Below, in pieces: positions 7,475-17,066 of a stretch of DNA of 64,000 nucleotides; position 1 is the first letter of the stretch, and each line of letters starts with the position of its first letter. Origin of the DNA: Clostridioides difficile (GTDB taxonomy: Bacteria; Bacillota; Clostridia; Peptostreptococcales; Peptostreptococcaceae). Both the position numbers and the translations under genes were made by a program. The stretch is from the NCBI GenBank assembly GCA_024919175.1, contig CP103804.1, positions 992,001 through 1,056,000 of the forward strand. The letters run 5' to 3'. The notes under the pieces were generated by a model. That model ran no database searches and was not told the origin of the DNA. It saw only the letters and a program-made list of their open reading frames with translations.

Positions 7475-9903
7475 TATAAATACCTCCCTGTTATAGACTT
7501 TGAGTTTTCTTTTAGTTGTTGAGGAGAACCTTCTGCAATGATATATCCACCCTTGTCTCCACCTTCTGAACCAAGTTCAATAATCCAATCACAAGTATTT
7601 AGAACTTCTATATCATGTTCGACAACAATTACAGAATTTCCATTTTCGACTAGTTCGTCCAACAATTGAATTAGTTTAGCAGTATCATATAGACTTAGAC
7701 CAGTAGTGGGTTCATCCAACACATAGAGGATATTGCCTTTTCGTTTTTTACCAATCTCTTTTGCAAGCTTTATTCTTTGAGATTCGCCACCACTTAAAGT
7801 AGGGGTAGGTTGACCTAGTTTTATATAACCCATACCAATTTGTTCTAGTACTTTTAAGTGTGAAACAATATTTGGAGTATCTTCGAAAAAACTAACAGCT
7901 TCAGATACACTCATATTTAGGACATCATAGATATTTTTATTCTTATATTTAATGGATAATGATTCATCATTAAATCTTTTTCCATGACATTCATTACATA
8001 TACTGTCCATACTTAAATTATTTCCCAACCAGATTTTTTCATATCCGCTACCACTACACTTAGGACAAGCACCTTTTGAGTTGAATGAAAAATGCCCAGC
8101 AGTGAAATTTTGTTTTATTGATTCTGGTTGACTTGCAAATAAAACACGTATCTTATCCCATATACCAATATAAGAGGCAGGTGTCGAATTTATATTTCTA
8201 CCAATAGGAGTTTGAGATATTTCTGAATATCCAGAGATATATTGTGTACCACTTAATTTATCTGCAATAGTTTCTACAATTGTATAATCATTGTCATCGC
8301 TTACTTCACTTATTTCATTTTCTTTAATAGTGGTTTTATTGTTACTTGGTTGATTGTTGAAGTAACTCCTAAGAAGAGGGAGTAATGTATCTGAAATAAG
8401 GGAGCTTTTTCCACTACCAGATTTTCCAGCTATTCCAATCATAGCTCCCAAAGGTAATGATGCAGTAACATTTTTAAGATTATTTGTACTTGCATTTTGA
8501 ACAACTATACAAGGCATTTTTTCAGTGTTCGTAATATTTTTAGAGGCTGTTCTAGTAGGCATGGAGTATTTTCCTGAGATATATTGCCCAGTAATTGACT
8601 CATTTGACTTAAGCAGACCTTCTAAATCTCCTTGATATATTAATTGCCCACCTTCAACGCCAGCTTTTGGACCTATATCAATAATATGTTCTGCCATATT
8701 AATTGTGTTTTTATCGTGTTCAACCACAATGACAGTGTTACCTAAATCTTTTAAATCTTTAATGGATTTTAGAATATCGATTTTTTCAGATTCATGTAAT
8801 CCCGCAGTTGGTTCGTCAAGTACATAAATTAATGAATCCATCTCTGAATCAAGGTGAGAATTTAAAAATAGTCTTTGTATTTCTCCACCACTTAAAGTTG
8901 ACATCTCTCTGTATAAGGACAGATGACCTAGTCTTGCTTTTATTAGATTATTTGTCTTAATCAAAATATCATTTATTAAATTTTTACCTAGGGTAGTTAG
9001 TTTATTTTGATTTAATAAGGACTTTAGAAATTCATGAACTTCTAAAATGCTCATTTTTCCAAGTTCACCAATATGTTTTCCATTTAATAAAACCTGGCGT
9101 GCTTCTTCACCAATTTTAAAACCATGGCATTCAGAACAAGTAGTCATACTATAAATACCATTTAAATCTTCACCTCTTTGGTGACGGCTATGAAGTACTT
9201 TTGCTAAAGAAGAACTTCGTTTTCCATTTTCATAATGGCCATAGAGTACCTCATTTTGTACCTCATCAGGTAATTGTAAGAATGGTATATCTAAATAATC
9301 TTTGAACTTTTTAGATAGAACTCTCAAATATCCTGGTGTAATTTGAGCTCTATCCAAAACTTTTTTTAGGGTAGTGTGCTTATCCAAAATAAGTTTTTCA
9401 ATATTAATCTCAAAGTATGCTCCACGTCCAGAGCACTTCATACACATACCATCTGAAGAGGTATATGAGAAATAACTTGGTCTCAATCGTTCTTCTTCAT
9501 TACCACAATTATTACAAATAAGATTGTTGTCTACAGGAGTGTTACACGCAGAACATATTACTTGTCCTTCTCCTGCATATAATAGTGTAAGCATATTAAT
9601 AATATTGGTTCTAGTGCCTACTGTTGAACGAGGATTACTTTGACGAATTATATTTTGTTTAACAGCTATAGTAGGAGCTAATCCTTGAATGTTATCGAAT
9701 TTATTCTCATTATCAATGCCTGAAAGTATACCTAAAGACTGTAAGTACTGTTTACGTCCTTCCTCAAATACAATATCAAACATAAGACTAGACTTACCTG
9801 AACCACTAACACCTGTTGCAACTACAAGCTTGTTTTTGGGGATAGATATATCTATGTTTTTTAGGTTATGTATTTTTGCACCTTTGATTTTTATTTCTTT
9901 CAT
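7474..9903 (-). CDS. UvrA-like ABC ATPase (short, class II UvrA paralogue)
   Basis: 809 residues, against about 940 for housekeeping UvrA. It has two ABC modules: Walker A GVSGSGKSS near residue 31 and GKSGSGKSS near 495, signatures LSGGEIQR and LSGGESQR, and Walker B motifs with LDEPTAGL and LDEPTTGL. Zinc-binding cysteine pairs are kept: CSAC/CNNC, CMKC, CSEC, then CPKC/CNEC. Short UvrA paralogues (UvrA2, DrrC) are linked to tolerance of DNA-binding drugs and not to core excision repair. Start 9903 has GAGGTGAG upstream. It forms an operon with the serine hydrolase and lies downstream of the AraC/GyrI gene, so a drug-response role is plausible. Confidence 0.88.
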   Translation of the reverse strand: MKEIKIKGAKIHNLKNIDISIPKNKLVVATGVSGSGKSSLMFDIVFEEGRKQYLQSLGILSGIDNENKFDNIQGLAPTIAVKQNIIRQSNPRSTVGTRTNIINMLTLLYAGEGQVICSACNTPVDNNLICNNCGNEEERLRPSYFSYTSSDGMCMKCSGRGAYFEINIEKLILDKHTTLKKVLDRAQITPGYLRVLSKKFKDYLDIPFLQLPDEVQNEVLYGHYENGKRSSSLAKVLHSRHQRGEDLNGIYSMTTCSECHGFKIGEEARQVLLNGKHIGELGKMSILEVHEFLKSLLNQNKLTTLGKNLINDILIKTNNLIKARLGHLSLYREMSTLSGGEIQRLFLNSHLDSEMDSLIYVLDEPTAGLHESEKIDILKSIKDLKDLGNTVIVVEHDKNTINMAEHIIDIGPKAGVEGGQLIYQGDLEGLLKSNESITGQYISGKYSMPTRTASKNITNTEKMPCIVVQNASTNNLKNVTASLPLGAMIGIAGKSGSGKSSLISDTLLPLLRSYFNNQPSNNKTTIKENEISEVSDDNDYTIVETIADKLSGTQYISGYSEISQTPIGRNINSTPASYIGIWDKIRVLFASQPESIKQNFTAGHFSFNSKGACPKCSGSGYEKIWLGNNLSMDSICNECHGKRFNDESLSIKYKNKNIYDVLNMSVSEAVSFFEDTPNIVSHLKVLEQIGMGYIKLGQPTPTLSGGESQRIKLAKEIGKKRKGNILYVLDEPTTGLSLYDTAKLIQLLDELVENGNSVIVVEHDIEVLNTCDWIIELGSEGGDKGGYIIAEGSPQQLKENSKSITGRYL

Positions 9904-9993
9904 TAACTCACCTCATTTTATTAATTTTATCAAACTATAAAATTGGGATGTTTTAATCCTTAATATAAGAAGAGGTTAAGCGAAATCATAGTA

Positions 9994-10914
9994 TTAAAAA
10001 GACTCTATAGGTAAATATATATCAACTATATGTTTATTTTGTGGGTGACTATTTGGGTCATTAAGATATACTTCAAAAGGAAAAGAATTACGTAATTTAT
10101 GCTCATCATTTGATAGCCATTCATTATACATAAAATCCCAAGCATCACTGTATTCATCTTGAAAAATACTAAAATGTCCCACAAGATATTTTCCAGACGG
10201 TATTGTCATATTACCAAGGTCGCTACTTTCTTTGACAACAATATTATCTGGAATTGTCATACAAATACTAGTCCTCAAGTGGTGTTCTTGTGTAAATTGA
10301 GGATTATCATGATAAATAGCTAATATCTTTGCCTTTTCAAGTTCAATTAGATTCTGCTCATTTGCATATTCAAAGAGTTTTTCTACAATCTTTGGAAAAT
10401 GACTAGCTAAATTTCCATATGACCCAGTGTATCTAATATAAGCTGTATTTACATTATCAAGTTCTAAGATTTCAATTTCTCCCTTGACCTCTCTATTATT
10501 TTTAGATTTAAGTTTTGATATGTATCTATTATACTGAGAAATTTTATATGGTTCTTTGCAATTCTTGCTATAATTGTTTCTATATTTTATAGGGCTTATC
10601 TTGTAATAGTTTTTGAATGCTCGCGAAAAAACTGCGGAATCAGTAAAGCCAAAATAATGTGCAATATCAGTAACTGTCATATCAGTACGATGAATAAGAA
10701 AAGAAGTAGCTCCTTCTAGTTTTAACCTGTTTACATACTGTGATAATGTTTCTTCTGTTATTGCTTTAAAAATCCTATGAAAATGAAACTTTGAAAAACC
10801 TGCTATATTAGAAAGTTCCTCAAGAGAAAGAGAGTCATACAAATGGTATTCTATATAGTCTTGTACCTTACAAATACGACGTAAGTATTCTTTTTTACTT
10901 TTAGAATTGGTCAT
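9994..10914 (-). CDS. AraC-family regulator with GyrI-like effector domain
   Basis: 306 residues. The N-terminal 110 residues hold two AraC helix-turn-helix motifs (SLEELSNIAGFSKFHFHRIF and VTDIAHYFGFTDSAVFSRAF, then YYKISPIKYR). Residues about 140-305 form a GyrI-like small-molecule-binding domain (EILELDNVNTAYIRYTGSYG at its start), as in Rob and BmrR-type sensors of lipophilic drugs. ATG 10914 has AAGGAGGT upstream. It lies 90 bases before the UvrA-like gene on the same strand and probably controls it, though no operator was recognised. Confidence 0.87.
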   Translation of the reverse strand: MTNSKSKKEYLRRICKVQDYIEYHLYDSLSLEELSNIAGFSKFHFHRIFKAITEETLSQYVNRLKLEGATSFLIHRTDMTVTDIAHYFGFTDSAVFSRAFKNYYKISPIKYRNNYSKNCKEPYKISQYNRYISKLKSKNNREVKGEIEILELDNVNTAYIRYTGSYGNLASHFPKIVEKLFEYANEQNLIELEKAKILAIYHDNPQFTQEHHLRTSICMTIPDNIVVKESSDLGNMTIPSGKYLVGHFSIFQDEYSDAWDFMYNEWLSNDEHKLRNSFPFEVYLNDPNSHPQNKHIVDIYLPIESF

Positions 10915-11519
10915 AAATATACCTCCTTATTGTAAAAATATATATTTTAAATATCTTTATTTGTAGTAAATAAAGAGTTGTGTATGTGAAATTTATAGAG
11001 AGCAAAATATTAAATGGATTTTTCTATTATGAATTTTGTCATAGACAATAAAAATTCATAATAGATTTTATATCTTACTTTGTAACACTTAGTATAACAT
11101 AATGATATATTTTTAGATTATATATTTATTTGAACTACTCTACATTATCTACCGTTCTATCCTACTTACATTGAGGATGGAGTATTTTGTCTATCTTTTA
11201 TAAAGTTATAGATTATAACAGAAACAAAAACTTAATATCTATTATGATTAGATATGACTGAAAAGCTTAAGACTAAGAAAGATATATTAATTTTAAGAAA
11301 ATATTTATAAACCAAGAAAATATTTATATTAAAAAAATTATTAAATTTATTGTTTAAATAAAAAAGTTAAATCTCATCTATTAACATAATGCCTTTAAAA
11401 CTTTAAAATGAAAAATATAGAAGAATGATTTTTAATAAAATAGAATCATCTAATAAATTATTAAGAGATACAAAAATATTTTACAAACAATTATTTATTT
11501 AAATTGGGGGAATAAGAAT
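10915..11519. other. 605-bp intergenic region
   Basis: This AT-rich stretch separates the divergent AraC/GyrI and phage-type genes. Besides the inverted repeat at 11023-11065 I see no gene, no clear promoter boxes and no RNA family. GGGGG (11509-11513) just before 11520 is the ribosome site of the next gene. Confidence 0.5.
11023..11065. repeat. Perfect 15-bp inverted repeat
   Basis: TCTATTATGAATTTT (11023-11037) and AAAATTCATAATAGA (11051-11065) are exact complements around a 13-base loop. TTTTA follows on the plus strand. It could be a weak AT-only terminator or an operator; no plus-strand gene ends nearby. Confidence 0.6.
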
Positions 11520-12395
11520 ATGAACAATGGTTTTTATCAATTAAATTCAGCAGTACTATATTTTAACGAGCGAAGTGATGTAAATAAAATAAGGTTTAAT
11601 CACTATATAATGAGAAAAGAAAATATACAAAGATTAAAGAGAACTTTACCAAGGGGGCAGTTTATGATGACTGTAAGAAAGGCTGCATCTGACCTTGATT
11701 TATCAATATCTACAATAAGTAGGCTTGTAAATGAGTTTATAGATTTAGGAATATTGAGATTAATAAGTCGAGGAGTGAAGGGAAATTGTTGCTCTGTATA
11801 CAGTTATATATGTTCTGAAAGTAATGATACAGGTGTAATAAAGAAACGTAGAAGTTTTTTTGAAGATATCTTGGAAAAGATTAATGAAACAAATAATAGT
11901 AGTCAAAAAGTATCAAAACATGAATATAAGTATAAGAAAGCTAAGACTAGTGATACCAATATGTACAGCTGTGTAGATAAAGAGCATAGACAATGGGGTT
12001 ATGACCCAGAGATTCATACTGTACATGAAACAGAAGATGAAACGGAAGATGTAACAAAGAAAAAAGAATTATTAAAAAAAAATTTAAAAAAAGAGTTATT
12101 AAAAAAGAATTCAAAGAAAAATACTGATGTGGAAGAAGATGACTATTATATAGAAAGTATTTATGAAAATATTATAAAAAAATTAAATAAAGAGTCAGGG
12201 GAAAGTTTTAGGTTTGATTCAGAAACAGATAACAAACTTATAGCTGAAAGAAGAAAGGAAGGTCATAGCTTAGAAGATTTTTATAAAGTTATAGAATCAA
12301 GAGTGAAGAGCTGGAAGGATACTCCTATGGCAGTGGATATAAAACCAGAGATTCTGTTTGGTCATAAATTTAAGACTTATTTAAATGAAAAGTAA
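11520..12395 (+). CDS. Phage-type replisome organiser-like protein (wHTH plus phage C-terminal domain)
   Basis: 291 residues. Residues about 40-100 form a winged helix (MMTVRKAASDLDLSISTISRLVNEFIDLGIL). A long charged linker contains lysine/leucine repeats (KKELLKKN, about 180-200). The C-terminal 85 residues (IIKKLNKESGESFRF...LIAERRKEGHSLEDFYKVIESRVKSW...PEILFGHKFKTYLNEK) match the conserved domain at the end of phage DnaD-like replication proteins. Such proteins load helicase at phage origins, but no helicase, SSB, integrase or other phage gene lies nearby. It may be a prophage relic kept for another use. Codon and base composition look like the neighbours. Confidence 0.72.
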   Translation: MNNGFYQLNSAVLYFNERSDVNKIRFNHYIMRKENIQRLKRTLPRGQFMMTVRKAASDLDLSISTISRLVNEFIDLGILRLISRGVKGNCCSVYSYICSESNDTGVIKKRRSFFEDILEKINETNNSSQKVSKHEYKYKKAKTSDTNMYSCVDKEHRQWGYDPEIHTVHETEDETEDVTKKKELLKKNLKKELLKKNSKKNTDVEEDDYYIESIYENIIKKLNKESGESFRFDSETDNKLIAERRKEGHSLEDFYKVIESRVKSWKDTPMAVDIKPEILFGHKFKTYLNEK

Positions 12396-12516
12396 TTATA
12401 GTGGTGAAGAGATATACTAAAGTATATACTATGAAAAATCTAAAATTCAGATATAGTCTATGTTAAGATATAATATATATAGAAAATAGGATTATTAGTG
12501 TTATTAATGATAAAAA

Positions 12517-12549
12517 ATATTACTGGAATTTTTAAAATTCCAGTAATAT
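12517..12549 (-). terminator. Terminator of the cell wall protein gene
   Basis: ATATTACTGGAATTTT (12517-12532) and AAAATTCCAGTAATAT (12534-12549) are exact complements. On the minus strand the stem is followed by TTTTTATCAT, so it ends the minus-strand transcript. The plus strand has no T-run. Confidence 0.75.
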
Positions 12550-12614
12550 AAAATTTAAATTTCAGTAGTATAAAATAAGAAAATTTTTATAAGTTGTATA
12601 ATAAGAACTATATA

Positions 12615-14282
12615 CTATATTGTATCAACCTCATATTCTAATATTTTTCCAGTGATTGCACTGATTGTTATATCATATTCGTTGTTTCCTTTTATTATTT
12701 CGCCTTCATATTCTTTGTCATCTTCATCATATTCAAATTTTACTATTTTACCACCAGGTACTTTATTTAGCATTATTGATTTAGCTTTTTCAATGCTAAT
12801 TATAGAGTTATTGTTATTAGAATTAGAATCACTATTATTGTGATTATTATCAGAGTCATCATAATCATTATCATCGTAATCATCGTCTATATCAATATCT
12901 ATAATTCTTCCATCAAATGCATTTATATCTATTTCATATGTTTTATTATCTTTTACAACTTTAGCCTCGTATTCGTTATCGTCAGCATCATATTTACAGT
13001 ATATTAAATTACCATTAGGAATAGCATCTAGTATTATAGATTTAGCTTTATCTAAAGATATATTTTTGATATCTAAATTATTGTTTATATCATCATCTTT
13101 TTCAATTTCTATTATTTTACCAGAATAGGCATCAATTTCTACTTCATATACAATATTATCCTTTATAACTTTACTGTCGTATTTATTGTCATCTTGGTCG
13201 TAGTAACAAACTAAAACATTACTTTCTGGAACAGCTTGTTTTAATATTTCTTTAGCTTCAATTAAAGATATTTTTTTAGTTTTATTTCTTATATCGACAT
13301 TCTTTAGCTTTAAGATATCCTCAAATGCTTTTTGGTTATCACCTCCGCCAACTTGTGTTACTTCTTCTATATCTTTATTTTTAATAAAATCTTTTTGGCT
13401 GTTTACAAGAGTGCCATTAGATATTATTACAGGAGAATCTTCTTTGGCTGCTAATACTCCTATTGATAATGCATCTACTAGAGCATTTTCCTTGTTCATA
13501 CCATTTTTAGTAACAAATATATTTTTTATGCTTTTGTTTTTGTAGAACTGCTCAATAATTTTGGCATTGGTATTGTTTCTATCTGAACCACTAATTCTTT
13601 CTTTATTTGGATATTTTTTTACTGTATTGTCTGATAAAATTTTATTTCCTCCAACTATGTAAGATTTTTTTATAGACCTATTGTTTAAGAAATTTATACT
13701 GCCATTATTGCTATTTTCCTCTGATACTAGTATTATAGGCATATTATGTATTGCTGATGGAGACGCTATGCTAACTGCATCAGATAATCCCTTTAATCCA
13801 TTTACAACTGCTACATTTTCCACTTTTTTTATCTTATCTATTTCTTTAAGTACATTTGTAGACATTTCATAGATGTTATTTCCTACTATTTTATTTACTT
13901 TTATGTTAAGTGATTTTATTTCATTTTCTACTTTATTAGATATACTATTTCCACTGTCCACTATATATACATTATCTACGCCAAGTCTTTTAAGTTCAGT
14001 TTTAGTTGAACTTTCTATGCTATTGTTGTTTACTAATAGTATAGGAGCATTTTTTAATTTAGCAAAAGGATTTGCACAAAGTGCACTTTGAATAGAGTTG
14101 CCATTGACTATAATTGCTGTTTTTGATTGAACCCATCCTAATTTACTCACTTCTACAGCTGTTTCATATCTTGTTTTACCTATTAACCTTTCTTGCTTTG
14201 TTACGTTGTTTGCAAAGATTACTGAAGAGCTAGAAAAAAACATCATACCTGCCACTAATATAGCTAAGTTTTTCTTATTCAT
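12615..14282 (-). CDS. cwp21: CWB2 cell wall protein with three PepSY-like modules (Cwp21-like)
   Basis: 555 residues. A signal peptide (MNKKNLAILVAGMMFFSSSSVIFA) leads to three CWB2 modules (about 30-330; RLIGKTRYETAVEVS, then GLKGLSDAVSIASP and SGSDRNNTNAKII), which anchor S-layer-associated proteins to the anionic wall polymer. Three PepSY-type repeats follow at about 337-398, 405-465 and 495-555, each with the pattern ISL.KAK.I....P..., Y.D.DD..Y.A.V.K....YE..I.A..G.II. An Asp/Asn/Ser-rich linker (about 466-494) separates repeats two and three. PepSY domains often inhibit proteases. The symbol rests on remembered gene order in C. difficile; an enzyme domain is absent. Confidence 0.85.
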   Translation of the reverse strand: MNKKNLAILVAGMMFFSSSSVIFANNVTKQERLIGKTRYETAVEVSKLGWVQSKTAIIVNGNSIQSALCANPFAKLKNAPILLVNNNSIESSTKTELKRLGVDNVYIVDSGNSISNKVENEIKSLNIKVNKIVGNNIYEMSTNVLKEIDKIKKVENVAVVNGLKGLSDAVSIASPSAIHNMPIILVSEENSNNGSINFLNNRSIKKSYIVGGNKILSDNTVKKYPNKERISGSDRNNTNAKIIEQFYKNKSIKNIFVTKNGMNKENALVDALSIGVLAAKEDSPVIISNGTLVNSQKDFIKNKDIEEVTQVGGGDNQKAFEDILKLKNVDIRNKTKKISLIEAKEILKQAVPESNVLVCYYDQDDNKYDSKVIKDNIVYEVEIDAYSGKIIEIEKDDDINNNLDIKNISLDKAKSIILDAIPNGNLIYCKYDADDNEYEAKVVKDNKTYEIDINAFDGRIIDIDIDDDYDDNDYDDSDNNHNNSDSNSNNNNSIISIEKAKSIMLNKVPGGKIVKFEYDEDDKEYEGEIIKGNNEYDITISAITGKILEYEVDTI

Positions 14283-14483
14283 ATTTTTTACCTCACAATC
14301 CTTATATTTTATTATTTAGTATGAACTAGTAAAATATAATCTTAAAATCAAGTTACTATTAAATGCAATATTTTAAAATTAACAGATAAGATTATTCAAT
14401 ATAAAGTTTTCATTTTATTATTTAATATTGTATCATAAATCTTGAGGAAAAGGTTTTTAACGTTGGATATATGTAAATCAGTA

Positions 14484-14822
14484 TTAATTACTTTTATCAT
14501 TTGATAAATAGGTTTTTCCCCATTGTTTCATATGCTCTAAAACAGGTACAAAGCTTATTCCTAAATCTGTTAGGGAATATTCTACTTTAGGTGGAATTTC
14601 TTGATAAATGTATCTGGAAATGAAGCCATCTGTTTCTAATTCTCTAAGTTGTTTTGTCAATGTAGATTGAGTAATATTGCCAATCTGTCGTTGTAATTCT
14701 CTAAATCGTCTTGTTTTTAAAGAGATATAATAGAGTATTTCAATTTTCCATTTACCACCTAAGATTCTTTGTATTTTAGTTATCGTTTCACAACGTTCAA
14801 TTTTTAATGAATTATTTTTCAT
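14484..14822 (-). CDS. HxlR-family transcriptional regulator
   Basis: 112 residues with the HxlR winged helix: CETITKIQRILGGKWKIEILYYIS, then RFRELQRQIGNITQSTLTKQLRELETDGFISR and YSLTDLG. The single cysteine at position 11 lies near the place where redox-sensing members carry theirs. It is divergent from the MATE pump gene, so it probably represses that gene and itself. Two exact-phase 23-bp direct repeats just upstream (14835-14880) are the likely binding sites. Confidence 0.87.
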   Translation of the reverse strand: MKNNSLKIERCETITKIQRILGGKWKIEILYYISLKTRRFRELQRQIGNITQSTLTKQLRELETDGFISRYIYQEIPPKVEYSLTDLGISFVPVLEHMKQWGKTYLSNDKSN

Positions 14823-14834
14823 AAAGACATCTCC

Positions 14835-14880
14835 TTTTTTAAGTATAAAGCAGTATATTTTTTAAGTATAGTGCAGTATA
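14835..14880. promoter_or_regulatory. Tandem 23-bp direct repeats, candidate HxlR operator
   Basis: Units 14835-14857 and 14858-14880 read TTTTTTAAGTATA, two variable bases, then GCAGTATA, and match at 21 of 23 positions with no gap. They begin 13 bases before the HxlR start codon, between that gene and the divergent MATE gene. Confidence 0.65.
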
Positions 14881-15034
14881 TTTGCAAATTCAACATACTT
14901 TATTTCTAAATACTTAGTAGTGTTTTTGATACTATAAACACAAAAAGACAGTACTTCTCGATTTTAATATACAATGCTATCATTAATCCTGAAAGAACTC
15001 AGGTAGAATTTTATTGATGAAGGAGAGCTGTATT

Positions 15035-16411
15035 ATGCCAAAAGTAAAATATATAAGTAAAGATTTGCAAGAAATAAATGTTTTTAAACAAGGGATGTTT
15101 TCCAAACAGAGTTTAAGAAAAATAGTAATTCCTTTGATAATTGAACAGACTCTAATGCTATCAATAGGAATGTTTGATACACTAATGGTGTCTTCAGCTG
15201 GTGAAAGTGCAGTTTCAGGTGTTTCTATTGTAGATACAATCAATACTTTACTTATTTGTTTATTAACAGCCCTTGCTACTGGTGGTGCAATAGTTGCAGG
15301 TCAATATCTTGGGAGCAAAAACTCAGAAAAAAGTAATCTCGCTGGAAAGCAGTTGTTGATTGTAAGTTTAGGAATATCTTTACTGTTTATGAGCATTTGC
15401 TTGATTTTCAATGGTCACATTTTATCCTTGTTTTTTGGTAATATAGAACTTGATGTAATGAGGAATGCGAGGACTTATTTCTATATAACTACAGTTTCTT
15501 TTCCTTTTATAGCTATTTATAGTTCATCAGTAGCCCTATTTCGAGCAATGGGTGACACTAAAACAGCTATGGTTAGCTCATTTATTATGAATATAATTAA
15601 CATAGGAGTAAATGCTTTACTTATATATGGTTTAGGTCTAGGAGTACTAGGGGCGGCATTAGGTACTTTAATGGCTCGGATTGTTGGAGCTACAACAACA
15701 ATGATTATACTACGTAATCCTAAGTTATCGATTTCCATTCGTTTATATTCTTTTTGGAATATTGATTTTGATACAGTTAAGAGCATTCTAAAAATTAGTA
15801 TTCCAGCCAGTTTAGAAAACAGTGTTTTTCAAATTGGAAGAATCGTTCTTACTAGTTTAATTGCTGTATTTGGAACCAGTGCGATTACTGCAAATGCTGT
15901 AACAGGAAGTCTTATTAATGTAGCAACCATTCCAGGTCAAGCGTTAGGTTTAGCGATTACTACTGTTGTAGCTCAATGTGTAGGAGCTAAGGAATTTGAA
16001 TATGCTACTTTATATACAAAGTATCTGCTTAAATTATCTTGGATTTATATGATTGTACTTAATATAGGAATCTTATTATTATTGAAACCCATTCTTGGTC
16101 TTTACAATCTATCTGATGTTACATTTTCTTTGACTTTTACTATTATGATTATTCATATTAGTGGTTGGGTAACTATTTGGCCGATGTCTTTTGCACTACC
16201 AAATGCTTTTAGAGCTGCTGGCGATGTAAAATATCCCATGATGATTTCAATTTTTTCTATGGCTGTTTTTCGTATTGGATGCAGTTATGTATTAGCTTAT
16301 GGATTAGGTATTGGTGTTTTAAGTGTATTTATAGCTATGCTTATGGATTGGGTTTTTAGAAGTATTTGTTTTTTCTGGCGTTGGAGAAGTGGAAAGTGGA
16401 AAGTTATTTAA
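15035..16411 (+). CDS. MATE-family multidrug efflux transporter
   Basis: About 458 residues with 12 predicted membrane helices in two halves, the MATE plan. The first half has LIIEQTLMLSIGMFDTLMVSSAGE and the second ISIPASLENSVFQIGRIV, which are corresponding helices in each bundle; ALFRAMGDTKTA and NAFRAAGDVKYP are the paired cytoplasmic loops. Na+- or H+-driven export of cationic drugs is the family role. The frame is open from TTG 15014, but ATG 15035 has AAGGAGAG at 7-base spacing and is preferred. The divergent HxlR gene probably regulates it. Confidence 0.88.
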   Translation: MPKVKYISKDLQEINVFKQGMFSKQSLRKIVIPLIIEQTLMLSIGMFDTLMVSSAGESAVSGVSIVDTINTLLICLLTALATGGAIVAGQYLGSKNSEKSNLAGKQLLIVSLGISLLFMSICLIFNGHILSLFFGNIELDVMRNARTYFYITTVSFPFIAIYSSSVALFRAMGDTKTAMVSSFIMNIINIGVNALLIYGLGLGVLGAALGTLMARIVGATTTMIILRNPKLSISIRLYSFWNIDFDTVKSILKISIPASLENSVFQIGRIVLTSLIAVFGTSAITANAVTGSLINVATIPGQALGLAITTVVAQCVGAKEFEYATLYTKYLLKLSWIYMIVLNIGILLLLKPILGLYNLSDVTFSLTFTIMIIHISGWVTIWPMSFALPNAFRAAGDVKYPMMISIFSMAVFRIGCSYVLAYGLGIGVLSVFIAMLMDWVFRSICFFWRWRSGKWKVI

Positions 16412-16437
16412 ACATTCCACTTTTCATTTTATTTTGT
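16393..16437 (+). terminator. Terminator overlapping the MATE stop codon
   Basis: AAAGTGGAA (16393-16401) pairs with TTCCACTTT (16415-16423), followed by T-rich TTCATTTTATTTT. The 5' arm lies within the last codons of the gene. Confidence 0.7.
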
Positions 16438-16604
16438 ATTGTACTCATTAAGCTTATAATCCAGACTATAGAGGGTCAGAATATACTTAAAATTGTTTAA
16501 CCATATTTTCTTTTTATTGTTATATAAGATTATTTGTTATATTTTATATAAAATTACATGTTATATAAAATTCTTTGTCACAGAAAATTATTTGCTATAT
16601 AAAA

Positions 16605-17066
16605 CTATAGTTCATAATCAAATTCATTAAGTTTATTTAATAAACTTATAAATACTTTTTCTTCTTTTTCTAATGAGCCAAAAAACTGAGCATCAATATT
16701 TTCTACAATAGGAAGTGCTTCGTTTAGGATGTTCTGTCCTTTTTCAGTTAAGGTTACTGATTTTGCACGTGTATCCTTAGAATGTTCTTTTCTTGAGATA
16801 AGTGAGTTCTTATCCAATAGGTTTATAATTTGGGACACAGACATTACGTCCATTCCTGCTATTTTTGCGAGCATTACTTGTGTAACTTCTGATTCATATT
16901 GCATTGAATAACCTAATGCAGTTAGTATAACAAATTGTGGATGAGTCAAACCTAATTTTTTTAGTTGTCTTTTTACTTCTCCATGCCACTTGTTGTAAGT
17001 TCGCATGAATAATAAACCTGTTGACATTTCAGAATTATCTTTGTGTTTGGAAGGAAATTGAACCAT
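16605..17066 (-). CDS. MarR-family transcriptional regulator
   Basis: 153 residues with a MarR winged helix: LGLTHPQFVILTALGY, EVTQVMLAKIAGMDVMSVSQIINLLDKNSLISR and KDTRAKSVTLTEKG (the wing). Its ATG overlaps the TAA of the SRPBCC gene by one base, so the two share a transcript and a promoter. The 24-bp perfect palindrome that covers this promoter (17530-17553) is the obvious autoregulatory operator. No other target is visible nearby. Confidence 0.88.
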   Translation of the reverse strand: MVQFPSKHKDNSEMSTGLLFMRTYNKWHGEVKRQLKKLGLTHPQFVILTALGYSMQYESEVTQVMLAKIAGMDVMSVSQIINLLDKNSLISRKEHSKDTRAKSVTLTEKGQNILNEALPIVENIDAQFFGSLEKEEKVFISLLNKLNEFDYEL

